Positions 16,286-25,227 are shown, counted from the stretch's first letter. The stretch is DNA of 64,000 nt from JAVBLQ01 sp031553435 (GCA_031553435.1 JAVBLQ010000003.1:24534-88533); one strand, 5' to 3'. Program-made: numbers and translations. The notes: generated from the letters alone by a model not told the origin.

Positions 16286-18076
16286 TTATTTCGCCACCTT
16301 CTCCAATTTCTTCATAATAGAAAAAATAAACAATGCGGAAAGGATGCAACATATCACAAATATTCCCCAAAGCATATATAAATCAATGCTTCCCCATAAC
16401 AAACTTCCTATAAATAAAAGTTTATTTCCTGTAGCAGTTGCTAATAACCATCCTCCCTGCATCAACCCCTGAAAACGAGGAGGTGCAACTTTAGAGACAA
16501 ATGATAAGCCCATTGGACTCAAAAACAACTCTGCCACAGTAAGAACTAAATAGCTATTTATCAACCAATAAGGAGAAATACGCATAGTATCTGCTATTGC
16601 ACCTCCTGCCAAATCCTTGGGGGATATTAATCCGAATGAACCAACCAGAACAATCACAAAACCAAGAGCGGCAATGATCATCCCGATGCCTATTTTTCTC
16701 GGTGTGGATGGTTCTTTTCCTTTATTATTCAACCAAGTGAAAACACCCATCACCAATGGTGTAAGCGCAACGATAAACAACGGATTGAATGCCTGGAAAA
16801 TTTCAGGGGCTATCGGATTGGAAGCATCATAAGTGGAAACAAAGTAATAACAAAAACCTCCAAAAATGATCAACATACCTAACCCGATAACACGACTCAA
16901 AATCGAAGCATTTTTGCCAACTAACAGCACTAATCCGGAAACAGCACCAATCACACACAATATGGAATTCAGATTAAAAAATAAGAATGTAAACCTGGAA
17001 ACTTCTTTAGCTATATAATCCCTTGCAAAATAAGTCAAGGCTAACCCATTTTGATGGAACGACATCCAAAAGAAAATAACAACTACAAATACTAAAGTCA
17101 GTGCCGATATACGAGGACGTTCTTCTTTGGTCGATATTTGAAACATAAAAGAAACAAATGCCACAAATAAGCCGATTGCCAAACCTAAAGAATAATTTTG
17201 TAATCCAAAATGGAACAACAACGTTATAATAGCCAGTAATCCTAAAGAGATAACAACAGACATTGGATTGATTTTTACCTTAGGTTTTTCCTGATTAGTA
17301 GTTTCCGCTTTTTTAGCTACAGCAGGCAAAGATTTATTGAACATCAGATATATTATTAAAGATAAAATCATTGCTCCGGCAGCAACAGCAAATGCATAAT
17401 TATATCCTTTAGTAAAAACATCTATATATTGATTTGCAAACAAAGTCAAATCTGTTATTGATTTACCACTCACATGATTTGCCAGATTCTGAAGTTGAGA
17501 TGTATCCGCCAATGTTCCATTCAGGTAGTTATGACACAGAGAAGGAAGACTTCCGTCATGCAAAAAACCATTATGCTCAAGCCACCAATTCCGCACGCCG
17601 GTTGCAACAAAAGGAGCGAAAAACGCACCGATATTGATACCCATGTAAAATATCATGAATGCTTTATCTCGATACTTAGCATATTTTTCATCGTCATACA
17701 ACTGTCCGACAACGGCTTGTAAATTTCCTTTGAAAAAACCATTTCCAAGTGCAATCACAATAAGAGCTGCTAATGTTCCATATAAAGACATTCCTGGTAT
17801 TGCGATCAGAAAATATCCGGCAAACATGATTACTTGCCCTGCAAAAATCACCGTTTTATACTGTTTAGTCCAGTCCGCCAGCATCCCACCGATCAAAGCT
17901 AATGCATAAATAGCAAAATAGAACCAACTATAATAATCACCGGCAACTTTTTCTGATAAACCGTATCGGGCTTGAAGAAATAAAACCAAAATTGCCATCA
18001 TGGTGTAAAAGCCGAAACGCTCACCCATGTTCGTAAAAAAAGCAACAAATAGTCCCTTAGGATGTTCTTTAAACAT
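16286..18076 (-). CDS. Proton-dependent oligopeptide transporter (POT/PTR2 family)
   Basis: Inner-membrane peptide/H+ symporter of 596 residues from the ATG at 18076. Start chosen because the -7 box on this strand is at 18106-18113; an ATG at 18118 would lie upstream of the transcription start. Motifs: FFTNMGERFGFYTMMAILVLF (family ExxERFGFY pattern), GMLADWTKQYKTVI in loop 2-3, and FYMGINIGAFFAPFVATGVRNWW. A large loop follows helix 6 (residues about 185-230), and 14 helices are likely. The terminal region AELFLSPMGLSFVSKVAPPRFQGLMQGGW is the PTR2 signature of the second half. Likely di/tripeptide uptake. Confidence 0.88.
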   Translation of the reverse strand: MFKEHPKGLFVAFFTNMGERFGFYTMMAILVLFLQARYGLSEKVAGDYYSWFYFAIYALALIGGMLADWTKQYKTVIFAGQVIMFAGYFLIAIPGMSLYGTLAALIVIALGNGFFKGNLQAVVGQLYDDEKYAKYRDKAFMIFYMGINIGAFFAPFVATGVRNWWLEHNGFLHDGSLPSLCHNYLNGTLADTSQLQNLANHVSGKSITDLTLFANQYIDVFTKGYNYAFAVAAGAMILSLIIYLMFNKSLPAVAKKAETTNQEKPKVKINPMSVVISLGLLAIITLLFHFGLQNYSLGLAIGLFVAFVSFMFQISTKEERPRISALTLVFVVVIFFWMSFHQNGLALTYFARDYIAKEVSRFTFLFFNLNSILCVIGAVSGLVLLVGKNASILSRVIGLGMLIIFGGFCYYFVSTYDASNPIAPEIFQAFNPLFIVALTPLVMGVFTWLNNKGKEPSTPRKIGIGMIIAALGFVIVLVGSFGLISPKDLAGGAIADTMRISPYWLINSYLVLTVAELFLSPMGLSFVSKVAPPRFQGLMQGGWLLATATGNKLLFIGSLLWGSIDLYMLWGIFVICCILSALFIFSIMKKLEKVAK

Positions 18077-18097
18077 AAATATAAATTTTATTTTTTG

Positions 18098-18113
18098 TAT
18101 TTTTGCAAAAATA
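18098..18113. promoter_or_regulatory. Back-to-back -7 boxes forming one palindrome
   Basis: TATTTTTGCAAAAATA is a perfect 16-bp palindrome. The left half is a -7 box for the plus-strand HAD gene and the right half, read on the minus strand, is a -7 box for the peptide transporter. The boxes abut with no spacer, so two polymerases could not open both at once. Confidence 0.7.
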
Positions 18114-18129
18114 ATCAAAAAAATTAAGT

Positions 18130-18762
18130 ATGAAACAAATCTGTGTATTATTTGACCTTGACGGAGTGATTATTGACACCGAATCTCAATATGATATTTT
18201 CTGGAAAAAAACAGGAGAAGATTATCAATTGGGAATCAAAGACTTCGAAAAAAAGATTAAGGGAACCACTCTCCCCAATATATTAAGTAAATATTTTTCT
18301 CATTTATCTGTCGTAGAACAGGAAAAAATAGTCAAAGCCAATCAGCATTTCGAAACTACAATGTCGTTCGATGAAATTCCCGGAGCCATGAATTTTATCA
18401 AAGAATTAAGAGACAATGGAGTAAAAACAGGTTTAGTTACCAGCTCTGATGATATGAAACTTAAATTGGTCTTTGAAAAATTAAATTTCGACAGTTTATT
18501 TGATACCGTAGTTTCTGCCGACAGAATTACGCACGGCAAACCACATCCGATGTGTTATTTGCTGGCTGCAAAAGATTTAGAAGCAGATCCATCCGATTGT
18601 TTCGTATTCGAAGACTCTTTTCCGGGCATTCAATCCGGAAATGATGCAGGAATGAAAGTAATAGGTTTATCAACAACTAATCCCGCATCTTCCATTCAAG
18701 ACAAGGTTTTGAAAGTTATTCCTGATTTTAAGGATTTTTCGTTGAAAGATTTGAGATATTAG
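18130..18762 (+). CDS. HAD-superfamily hydrolase, beta-phosphoglucomutase-like
   Basis: Cytoplasmic phosphatase or phosphomutase of 210 residues. The nucleophile motif is DLDG at residues 9-12 (FDLDGVIIDTES), the Thr/Ser motif is VTSSD near 102, the Lys is in HGKPHP near 136, and the Mg-binding acidic motif is FEDSFPGIQSG near 160. A helical cap sits between motifs 1 and 2, as in subfamily IA (phosphoglycolate phosphatase / beta-PGM type). The substrate cannot be told. It is transcribed divergently from the peptide transporter through a shared palindrome. Its TAG stop is partly in the arm of a large hairpin. Confidence 0.85.
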   Translation: MKQICVLFDLDGVIIDTESQYDIFWKKTGEDYQLGIKDFEKKIKGTTLPNILSKYFSHLSVVEQEKIVKANQHFETTMSFDEIPGAMNFIKELRDNGVKTGLVTSSDDMKLKLVFEKLNFDSLFDTVVSADRITHGKPHPMCYLLAAKDLEADPSDCFVFEDSFPGIQSGNDAGMKVIGLSTTNPASSIQDKVLKVIPDFKDFSLKDLRY

Positions 18763-18831
18763 AACACAGAACACACGAATTACACTGAAAAATCACATAT
18801 TTTTTTGTGTAATTCGTGTGTTCTGTGTTCT
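18761..18831. repeat. Perfect 25-bp inverted repeat between convergent genes
   Basis: 18761-18785 is exactly complementary to 18807-18831, with a 21-base AT-rich spacer. Arms are AGAACACAG-type units. Each arm contributes bases to a stop codon: TAG of the HAD gene at 18760-18762 and TAG of murF at 18830-18832. Confidence 0.9.
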
Positions 18832-20116
18832 ATAAAAAATCCGTAACCTTTTCCAACTGAATACCTCTGGATCCTTTGATAAGAATATAGTAACCTTGCA
18901 GGTTCTCTTTTTTCAAATCATTGATGAGATCTTCAGTTTGCAGATATGTATGGTAATAACCATTTGCTACCTGGCTAAAAGATTCTCCACACAAAAACAC
19001 TTTGCTGAAATTACCGTGACGGATCAAATCAAAAATTTTATTGTGTTCTTTGATTTTATTATCACCCAATTCCAACATATCGCCCAAAATAACCATTTTA
19101 GGAGAAACATCCATACTTCTGAAATTTTCCAAAGCAGCGATCATACTACTAGGATTTGCATTGTATGCATCAATAATCAAATGATTCTTTCCTGTTTCTT
19201 TTAATTGAGAACGATAATTATTAGGTTGATATGATTCTATGGCTTCACAAATATTTTGAGGAGTCACTCCAAAGAAATTACCGATAGCTATTGCCGCTAA
19301 CACATTGTCTATATTGTAAGCGCCTATCAATTGGGTAGATACCGGATACATTTCATTTCCATTATGCCATTCTATTTTGAGCATCAAAGAATTATCTGTA
19401 ATGGTACCCCAAATGAAAGAACCTCTTTCTTTCCCGTAATAAACCTTACTGATACCGGTTGCTATTTCTTCGAGATAAGTATTTCTGTTTAAGATAAATA
19501 TCTTTCCACCATGATTTCTGATGTAGTCATATAGTTCACCTTTGGTTTTAATGATATTTTCAAAAGAACCAAATCCTTCCATATGGGCTTTACCAACATT
19601 GGTAATCAGACCATAGTCCGGCTCCGCAATTTCCGCCAGTATCTTAATTTCTCCCGGATGATTGGCTCCCATTTCGATCACAGCAAACTCATGTTCTTTG
19701 GTGAGTTTTAAAAGCGTAAGCGGAACGCCGATATGGTTATTCAAATTTCCCTGTGTAAAAAGCACATTATATTGAGTAGATAAAACAGCAGAAAGAAGCT
19801 CTTTTGTCGTCGTTTTACCATTGGTTCCTGTAATGGCAATGATGGGAGTAGAGAGTATTCTTCTATGATGACGACTCAAGTCTTGAAGCGTTGAAAGACA
19901 ATCATTTACCAAAATGATTTTATCATTGGTTTTATATTCCGGTTCATCAACAAAAGCGTATGCACACCCCTCTTTCAGAGCCTGTTCAGCAAAAGTATTT
20001 CCATTAAAATTTGTACCTTTCAATGCAAAAAAAAGAGAATCCTTTTGACAATTCCTCGTATCAGTCGTGATAGTAGGATATTGTTGAAAAAGTTGATAAA
20101 TTTCTTCTATTTTCAT
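18830..20116 (-). CDS. murF: UDP-N-acetylmuramoyl-tripeptide--D-alanyl-D-alanine ligase
   Basis: Cytoplasmic Mur ligase adding D-Ala-D-Ala to the UDP-MurNAc-tripeptide in peptidoglycan synthesis, 428 residues, slightly short but within the Bacteroidales range. Domain 1 binds the UDP part (TDTRNCQKDSLFFALKG). The ATP loop is GTNGKTTTKE near residue 95. VIEMGANHPGEI follows with the Mg-binding Glu, and the last domain starts near 295 (IIDAYNANPSSMIAALENF, the MurF-type sequence). It stands alone here, not in the usual mur cluster. A -7 box (TATTTTTG) precedes the ATG by about 20 bases. Confidence 0.94.
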   Translation of the reverse strand: MKIEEIYQLFQQYPTITTDTRNCQKDSLFFALKGTNFNGNTFAEQALKEGCAYAFVDEPEYKTNDKIILVNDCLSTLQDLSRHHRRILSTPIIAITGTNGKTTTKELLSAVLSTQYNVLFTQGNLNNHIGVPLTLLKLTKEHEFAVIEMGANHPGEIKILAEIAEPDYGLITNVGKAHMEGFGSFENIIKTKGELYDYIRNHGGKIFILNRNTYLEEIATGISKVYYGKERGSFIWGTITDNSLMLKIEWHNGNEMYPVSTQLIGAYNIDNVLAAIAIGNFFGVTPQNICEAIESYQPNNYRSQLKETGKNHLIIDAYNANPSSMIAALENFRSMDVSPKMVILGDMLELGDNKIKEHNKIFDLIRHGNFSKVFLCGESFSQVANGYYHTYLQTEDLINDLKKENLQGYYILIKGSRGIQLEKVTDFL

Positions 20117-20136
20117 ATCGCCTTGGAATTATTCCC

Positions 20137-20144
20137 CAAAAATA
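20137..20144 (-). promoter_or_regulatory. -7 box of murF
   Basis: TATTTTTG on the minus strand, 21 bases before the murF start codon. Confidence 0.5.
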
Positions 20145-20190
20145 AACCCTTTTTTCAATTAAGCTCAATAAAATTGAAAAAATATTTATG

Positions 20191-20198
20191 TAAGTTTG
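20191..20198 (+). promoter_or_regulatory. -7 box of folP-cdaA
   Basis: TAAGTTTG matches the consensus, 18 bases before the folP ATG. A TTG at 20174 is closer than the usual -33 spacing. Confidence 0.5.
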
Positions 20199-20216
20199 TA
20201 AGAAAATAAAAATATT

Positions 20217-21050
20217 ATGTACCTCAACATAAATGGAGAATTAAAAAACTTATCTATTCCTCTGGTAATGGGAATATTAAACCTTACGCCTGATTCTTTT
20301 TTCTCCAATAGCCGAAAACAGACCGAAAAAGAAATTATATCCAGAATTTTTCAATTGAAAGAAGAAGGAGCTGATATTATTGATGTCGGAGGATATTCAT
20401 CCCGTCCAGATGCTGAATTTGTAAGCAAAGCAGAAGAAATGAGGCGATTGGATTACGGTCTGAAAATTTTATTGAAAGAATATCCCGAAGCCATAGTTTC
20501 TGTCGATACTTTCCGGTCTGACGTTGCCAAAAAATGTGTCGAAGAATATGGTGTTGCAATGATTAATGATATTTCAGCCGGGGAGTTAGACGAAAAAATG
20601 TATCAGACTGTTGCAGATTTGCAGGTTCCTTATATCATCATGCACATGAAGGGAAATCCTCAGACAATGATGAAAAATATTGATTATAAAGATTTTCACC
20701 AGGAAATTCTTTTTTATTTTTCCGAAAAAATAGAAAAATTAAAGTTGTTAGGCATTAATGATATTATTATCGATCCGGGTTTCGGATTCAGCAAAACAAC
20801 AGAACACAATTATCAGTTAATGAATTTTCTGGAAGATTTTCATATATTTGGGCTTCCTTTGCTCGTGGGCATTTCAAGAAAAAGGATGATCCGGGATGTT
20901 TTGAACTGTTCGATTGAAGAGAGTTTAAACGGTACAACTATTTTAAATACTTTTGCCTTGATGAAAGGAGCTAATGTTATTCGTGTACATGATGTAAAAG
21001 AGGCTGTTCAGGCAGTCCGTTTGTTGGAAAAAATAAAAAAATCAAACTAA
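20217..21050 (+). CDS. folP: Dihydropteroate synthase
   Basis: Folate-pathway enzyme joining 4-aminobenzoate to hydroxymethyl-dihydropterin pyrophosphate, the target of sulfonamides. 277 residues forming a TIM barrel. Signature segments: MGILNLTPDSFFSNSRK near residue 20, IIDVGGYSSRPDA near 60, SVDTFRSDVA near 100, DIIIDPGFGFSKT near 185 and GISRKRMI near 220 (Lys and Arg binding the substrate and sulfonamide). It overlaps cdaA by one base (TAATG), so folP and cdaA form a tight operon, an arrangement known in many Bacteroidota. Confidence 0.95.
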   Translation: MYLNINGELKNLSIPLVMGILNLTPDSFFSNSRKQTEKEIISRIFQLKEEGADIIDVGGYSSRPDAEFVSKAEEMRRLDYGLKILLKEYPEAIVSVDTFRSDVAKKCVEEYGVAMINDISAGELDEKMYQTVADLQVPYIIMHMKGNPQTMMKNIDYKDFHQEILFYFSEKIEKLKLLGINDIIIDPGFGFSKTTEHNYQLMNFLEDFHIFGLPLLVGISRKRMIRDVLNCSIEESLNGTTILNTFALMKGANVIRVHDVKEAVQAVRLLEKIKKSN

Positions 21051-21814
21051 TGTTCCAATTTGGTCTCAAAGATGCTATAGATATTATTGCGGTAGCTTTC
21101 ATTCTGTTCCAGACCTATAGAGTGATGAGAAATTCCGGTTCTTCGGCATTATTTACCGGTATATTATCGTTTATAGCACTTTGGGTTGTTGTTTCCAAAA
21201 TATTGGAAATGAAATTATTGGGAGCGATATTAGACAAATTTATCAGTATTGGTTTCTTTGTTTTGGTTGTATTGTTCCAGGATGAAATCCGGCGTTTTCT
21301 TCAGGTATTAGGATCACATCGGGGATTACGTTTCTTCACGCGTCTGTTCAATTATCAGCAAAATAAGGTTAAAGACGATTTATCGTATGTGATGCCGATT
21401 GTTCTGGCTTGTATGAATATGTCGAAAGCCAAAACCGGAGCTTTGATCGTTTTGCAACAAAACATGAATTTATCTCTATATGAAGAGACCGGAGAAATAT
21501 TAAATGCCGATCTTTCGTCGCGCTTAATTGAAAATATATTCTTCAAAAACAGTCCTTTGCATGATGGGGCTATGATTATTGCAGATAAAAAAATCAAGGC
21601 TGCGGGATGTATATTACCGGTATCACAAAAAACCGATATTCCCAAAGAACTGGGTTTACGACATCGTTCTGCTTTGGGAATTTCACAGGAAACAGACGCC
21701 AAAGTGGTGATTGTATCTGAAGAAAGAGGAAAAATTTCTTTGGCTCACCAAGGTCGCCTGCACTTGAATATTAGTGGGGAAGAGCTGCAGAAACTTCTGA
21801 TAAGTGAAGAGTGA
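21050..21814 (+). CDS. cdaA: Diadenylate cyclase (c-di-AMP synthase), CdaA type
   Basis: Membrane-anchored enzyme making cyclic di-AMP from two ATP, 254 residues. Three hydrophobic N-terminal helices (about residues 5-75) precede the DisA_N catalytic domain. The DGA motif is in SPLHDGAMIIA near residue 171, and the RHR motif is in LRHRSALG near residue 204; both are intact, so an active enzyme is expected. It starts within the folP stop codon. Its own TGA lies inside the left arm of a conserved-loop hairpin. Confidence 0.94.
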   Translation: MFQFGLKDAIDIIAVAFILFQTYRVMRNSGSSALFTGILSFIALWVVVSKILEMKLLGAILDKFISIGFFVLVVLFQDEIRRFLQVLGSHRGLRFFTRLFNYQQNKVKDDLSYVMPIVLACMNMSKAKTGALIVLQQNMNLSLYEETGEILNADLSSRLIENIFFKNSPLHDGAMIIADKKIKAAGCILPVSQKTDIPKELGLRHRSALGISQETDAKVVIVSEERGKISLAHQGRLHLNISGEELQKLLISEE

Positions 21815-21866
21815 AGAATTAAACTTATGCACGACAAGTTAAATTCTTCATTCTCAGTTCTTCACT
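21803..21866. repeat. Intergenic hairpin with conserved 16-nt loop (copy 2)
   Basis: Arms of AGTGAAGA units (21803-21821 and 21838-21866, imperfect) enclose AACTTATGCACGACAA at 21822-21837. The cdaA TGA (21812-21814) and the queF stop (21862-21864) are both inside the arms. Confidence 0.8.
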
Positions 21867-22311
21867 CCTTTTCAAAGAGTCTCTTCTTTGCCAACTCCTC
21901 AAACAATGTACCTGGTTTACCGTAATTAGCAAAAGGATAGATGCTGATGCCTCCTCTGGGTGTGAATATGCCCTTTACTTCGATATATTTAGGTTCCATC
22001 AAACGAATCAAATCTTTCATGATAATATTCACGCAATCTTCATGAAAAGCTCCATGATTGCGGAAACTAAACATATATAGTTTGAGACTTTTACTCTCTA
22101 CCATTTTAACCGCAGGAACATAATTGATGATGATAGTCGCAAAATCCGGTTGTCCTGTGATGGGACAAAGGCTGGTAAATTCCGGACAATTGAACGAAAC
22201 CCAGTAATCATTGTCCTGATGTTTGTTTACGAATGTCTCCAATACTTCCGGAGCATAATCTTGTTTATATTCTGTCTTGCTTCCCAGACTTTTTAAATTT
22301 AAATCTTCCAT
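21862..22311 (-). CDS. queF: NADPH-dependent 7-cyano-7-deazaguanine reductase (preQ1 synthase)
   Basis: Reduces preQ0 to preQ1 in queuosine biosynthesis, cytoplasmic tunnelling-fold enzyme. 149 residues from the ATG at 22311, close to the unimodular QueF length; an upstream GTG at 22344 is less likely. The catalytic Cys lies in SLCPITGQPDFA, the NADPH motif region includes SKSLKLYMFSFRNHGAFHEDCVN, and RGGISIYPFANYG is near the C-terminus. It follows queC by about 30 bases in the same operon. Its stop lies within the hairpin shared with cdaA. Confidence 0.94.
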   Translation of the reverse strand: MEDLNLKSLGSKTEYKQDYAPEVLETFVNKHQDNDYWVSFNCPEFTSLCPITGQPDFATIIINYVPAVKMVESKSLKLYMFSFRNHGAFHEDCVNIIMKDLIRLMEPKYIEVKGIFTPRGGISIYPFANYGKPGTLFEELAKKRLFEKE

Positions 22312-22340
22312 ATTGTTTTTTTTGTGTGAAGTGGTGAAAG

Positions 22341-23009
22341 TCACTTCTTCACCTTTAAATATTCTTCTAATCCCTTATTTCTCAGCAAACAGGATGGACA
22401 ATGACCACAACCATCAGCGATGACGCCATTGTAGCAGGTAAGAGTCTCATTCCTCACCAAATCAAATACGCCCAGTTCATCTGCCAACGCCCAAACTTCT
22501 GTCTTATCTTTCCACATCAAAGGAGTATGGACAATAAACTGCTCATCCATAGCCAGGTTGATTGTAGTATTGGCTGACCGGATAAAAGTGTCCCTGCAAT
22601 CAGGATAACCGCTATAATCGGCTTCGGAAACTCCGGTAACAATATTTCTTATTCCGTGAGAACGGGCGATAACTGCGGCAAAAGTCAAAAACAACAAATT
22701 CCGTCCGGGAACAAATGTATTGGGATATGAATCAGTCGGTTTTTCCTGATCCATCTCTACAGAAGCATCTGTAAGCGAATTGATTGACAATTTGCTGATA
22801 ATAGAAGCGTCGAGTATTTCGAACGGAACATTTGCATTGGATGCAATTTTTCTGGCGATATCTACTTCCAGAGAATGCCTTTGCCCATATGTGAAACACA
22901 GCGTTCTGACTGATTCAAATTCTCTTAAAGCCCAGTAAAGACAGGTAGTAGAATCTTGTCCTCCTGAAAAAAGCACTAATGCTGATTGATTGGATTTTGT
23001 TGTAAACAC
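22341..23009 (-). CDS. queC: 7-cyano-7-deazaguanine synthase
   Basis: ATP-dependent enzyme making preQ0 from carboxydeazaguanine. 222 residues if it starts at the GTG at 23009. That start is preferred because the -7 box on this strand is at 23043-23050, which excludes the longer frame from 23045. The PP-loop is SGGQDSTT (about residues 15-22). Conserved VPGRNLLFLTFAAVIA and DCRDTFIRSANTTINLAMD follow. The zinc-binding cysteines CGHCPSC are near the C-terminus, with a fourth upstream in ETLTCYNG. Operon with queF. Confidence 0.93.
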   Translation of the reverse strand: MFTTKSNQSALVLFSGGQDSTTCLYWALREFESVRTLCFTYGQRHSLEVDIARKIASNANVPFEILDASIISKLSINSLTDASVEMDQEKPTDSYPNTFVPGRNLLFLTFAAVIARSHGIRNIVTGVSEADYSGYPDCRDTFIRSANTTINLAMDEQFIVHTPLMWKDKTEVWALADELGVFDLVRNETLTCYNGVIADGCGHCPSCLLRNKGLEEYLKVKK

Positions 23010-23042
23010 AATGTATATTATTGTTGAACGACGATAAAATGG

Positions 23043-23050
23043 CAAAATTA
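23043..23050 (-). promoter_or_regulatory. -7 box of queC-queF
   Basis: TAATTTTG on the minus strand. Expected transcription start near 23036, upstream of the GTG at 23009. Confidence 0.5.
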
Positions 23051-23064
23051 CAGAATAATTTGAG

Positions 23065-23072
23065 TAAATTTG
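23065..23072 (+). promoter_or_regulatory. -7 box of the T9SS plug gene
   Basis: TAAATTTG, 18 bases before the ATG at 23091; divergent from the queC promoter 15 bases away. Confidence 0.5.
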
Positions 23073-23090
23073 TAGATAAATTGAAAAACA

Positions 23091-24362
23091 ATGAATAAGA
23101 TATTTGTTTCCTTGTCTTTTTTGTGGATATTTTTAACAATCACAAATGCTCAAAAATATAGAACAGACATTTTTTCCGAAAGAATAAAAACCATACAAGT
23201 TCTTCAACGGGAATATTGGGGAGCCCCTCCTATCATACATCTGAATGGAAATGATATAATAGAAATTTCTTTCGACGAATTATCTCATGACTATAAAAGA
23301 TACGTATATAAAATTGTACATTGCAATGCTGACTGGACCCAATCCAACCTCTCTCCTATTGAATATCTGAATGGTTTTCAAAGTCTTCCGGTAGAAAATT
23401 ACACTTTTTCCCTGAACACAACGATGGATTATACAAATTACAAGATTTTTCTGCCAAACGAAGATATGTCATTCAAAGTCTCCGGAAACTATGCCTTGTT
23501 GGTTTATGATGAGGATCAACAAGATAAACCTGTCTTATCAGCTTGCTTTTCTGTGGCAGAGTCATACGAATTACCCATTGATATTTCGGTTTCCTCTAAT
23601 ACGGATATTGATTTCAACAAATCCCACCAACAAGTCAATTTTACCATTAATACAAAAGACATCAATATAAATTCTCCTCAACAGGAATTGAAAGTTTATT
23701 TGATGCAAAATAACCGCCGGGACAATATGGTCAGCCTAGTCCAACCAACCAATATCATGGGTAAACAATTGGTTTACAATTATAATAAAAAATTAATTTT
23801 TGATGCCGGAAATGAATATCGTCGTTTCGAAATGACAACAACAGCCTATAATGGGATAGGCATTGAAAATATCAGCTTTCATAATCCTTATTTTCATATT
23901 ACTCTTTTTCAGGATATTTTCCGCTCACATCGCTCCTATTTGTATGATCAGGATCAAAACGGACGATTTTTTATCAGGAATGTACAAGTAATTCAAAATT
24001 TCGATAACGATTATGATTCCGAATCCGATTATTTTTTCGTACACTTTTTCCTTAAAGCTCAGGAACCATTCCTGGAAAAAGTTTATATTTTAGGCGAAAT
24101 ATATAATAATATTCTTGATTCCAGAAGTGAAATGCAATATGATTACGAACATAAAGCCTATGAAAAAATTGCTTTACTAAAACAAGGTTCCTATAATTAT
24201 ATGTATGTAACAAAAGAGGACAGCACTTCGCCCGGAAGTACTGCCCTCATTGAAGGTAATTATTTTGAAACTGAAAACGAATATCTGTTAACAGTTTACC
24301 ATCGACCTATGGGAGAAAGGTATGACCGTTTGATCGGAGTGAGGTTGATTAGAAAGCAGTAA
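23091..24362 (+). CDS. Type IX secretion system plug protein (DUF5103)
   Basis: Exported protein of 423 residues with a signal peptide (MNKIFVSLSFLWIFLTITNAQ). The body matches DUF5103 proteins, described as the plug that seals the SprA translocon of the type IX secretion system on its periplasmic side. Recognisable segments: IKTIQVLQREYWGAPPII, VYKIVHCNADWTQSNLSPIEYLNGF, TMDYTNYKIFLPNED and SGNYALLVYDED in the N-terminal half, and IRNVQVIQNFDNDYDSESDYFFVHF in the C-terminal half. No other T9SS structural gene is nearby, as these genes are usually dispersed. A cargo-type protein is encoded at 43.6 kb. Confidence 0.85.
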   Translation: MNKIFVSLSFLWIFLTITNAQKYRTDIFSERIKTIQVLQREYWGAPPIIHLNGNDIIEISFDELSHDYKRYVYKIVHCNADWTQSNLSPIEYLNGFQSLPVENYTFSLNTTMDYTNYKIFLPNEDMSFKVSGNYALLVYDEDQQDKPVLSACFSVAESYELPIDISVSSNTDIDFNKSHQQVNFTINTKDININSPQQELKVYLMQNNRRDNMVSLVQPTNIMGKQLVYNYNKKLIFDAGNEYRRFEMTTTAYNGIGIENISFHNPYFHITLFQDIFRSHRSYLYDQDQNGRFFIRNVQVIQNFDNDYDSESDYFFVHFFLKAQEPFLEKVYILGEIYNNILDSRSEMQYDYEHKAYEKIALLKQGSYNYMYVTKEDSTSPGSTALIEGNYFETENEYLLTVYHRPMGERYDRLIGVRLIRKQ

Positions 24363-25181
24363 TTAATACGACTCCCGCTCATTCGGAAAATCACAATTCT
24401 TCACATCTTCAATATAATGTTGCACCGCATCATGAATGGTATCGAAAAGATTCGCATAACGGCGTAAAAATCTTGGAGAAAATTCTTTGTTGATACCCAA
24501 CATATCATGCATAACCAACACCTGGCCGTCGACCTGACCACCTGCACCAATCCCAATAATCGGAATGGTCAATTCCTTAGCAATTTTTCCGGCTAATTCG
24601 GCGGGAACTTTTTCGATAACGATAGCCGAACAACCCAGTTCTTCCAGTAAATGTGCATCCTCAACCAATTTATTGGCTTCGACTTCTTCTTTGGCGCGAA
24701 CGGTATAAGTCCCGAATTTATTGATAGATTGTGGCATTAACCCCAAGTGTCCGATTATAGGAATACCTGCGCTGAGTATCCTTTGGATAGATTCTTTTAC
24801 CTCAATGCCTCCTTCCAGTTTCACACAATCGGCATGAGTTTCTTTCATGATACGGATTGCGGAAGAAACGGCTTCTTTTGAATTTCCCTGATAAGAACCG
24901 AAGGGCATATCCACAACAACCAACGCTCTCTTGACCGCTTTAACTACAGATTTACCATGATAAATCATTTGGTCGAGTGTCATCGGTAAAGTTGTTACAT
25001 TACCTGCCATTACATTAGATGCAGAGTCTCCTACCAAAATTACATCCATCCCGGCCTGATCAATGATCGAAGCCATAGAATAATCATATGCTGTTAACAT
25101 AGAGATCTTTTCACCTCTTTGTTTCATCTCAATCAACCGGTGGGTTGTCACTTTCCTGTTAGTTTCAGAATACGTTGACAT
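24363..25181 (-). CDS. panB: 3-methyl-2-oxobutanoate hydroxymethyltransferase
   Basis: First enzyme of pantothenate synthesis, transferring a hydroxymethyl group from methylene-THF to ketoisovalerate. 272 residues from the ATG at 25181. The upstream in-frame extension to 25343 only translates repeat DNA and passes through the promoter. TIM-barrel motifs: KISMLTAYDYSMASIIDQAG near residue 20, ILVGDSASNVMAG with the Mg-binding Asp, VKLEGG, PIIGHLGLMPQS and the catalytic Glu in VIEKVPAELA. IGIGAGGQVDGQVLVMHDMLG closes the barrel. A -7 box on this strand is at 25206-25213. Confidence 0.95.
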   Translation of the reverse strand: MSTYSETNRKVTTHRLIEMKQRGEKISMLTAYDYSMASIIDQAGMDVILVGDSASNVMAGNVTTLPMTLDQMIYHGKSVVKAVKRALVVVDMPFGSYQGNSKEAVSSAIRIMKETHADCVKLEGGIEVKESIQRILSAGIPIIGHLGLMPQSINKFGTYTVRAKEEVEANKLVEDAHLLEELGCSAIVIEKVPAELAGKIAKELTIPIIGIGAGGQVDGQVLVMHDMLGINKEFSPRFLRRYANLFDTIHDAVQHYIEDVKNCDFPNERESY

Positions 25182-25205
25182 ATTAATTATTTTAAGATTG
25201 GCTGG

Positions 25206-25213
25206 CAAAGTTA
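25206..25213 (-). promoter_or_regulatory. -7 box of panB
   Basis: TAACTTTG on the minus strand, 25 bases before the panB ATG. Confidence 0.55.
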
Positions 25214-25227
25214 GGGGTAAATTTTCA

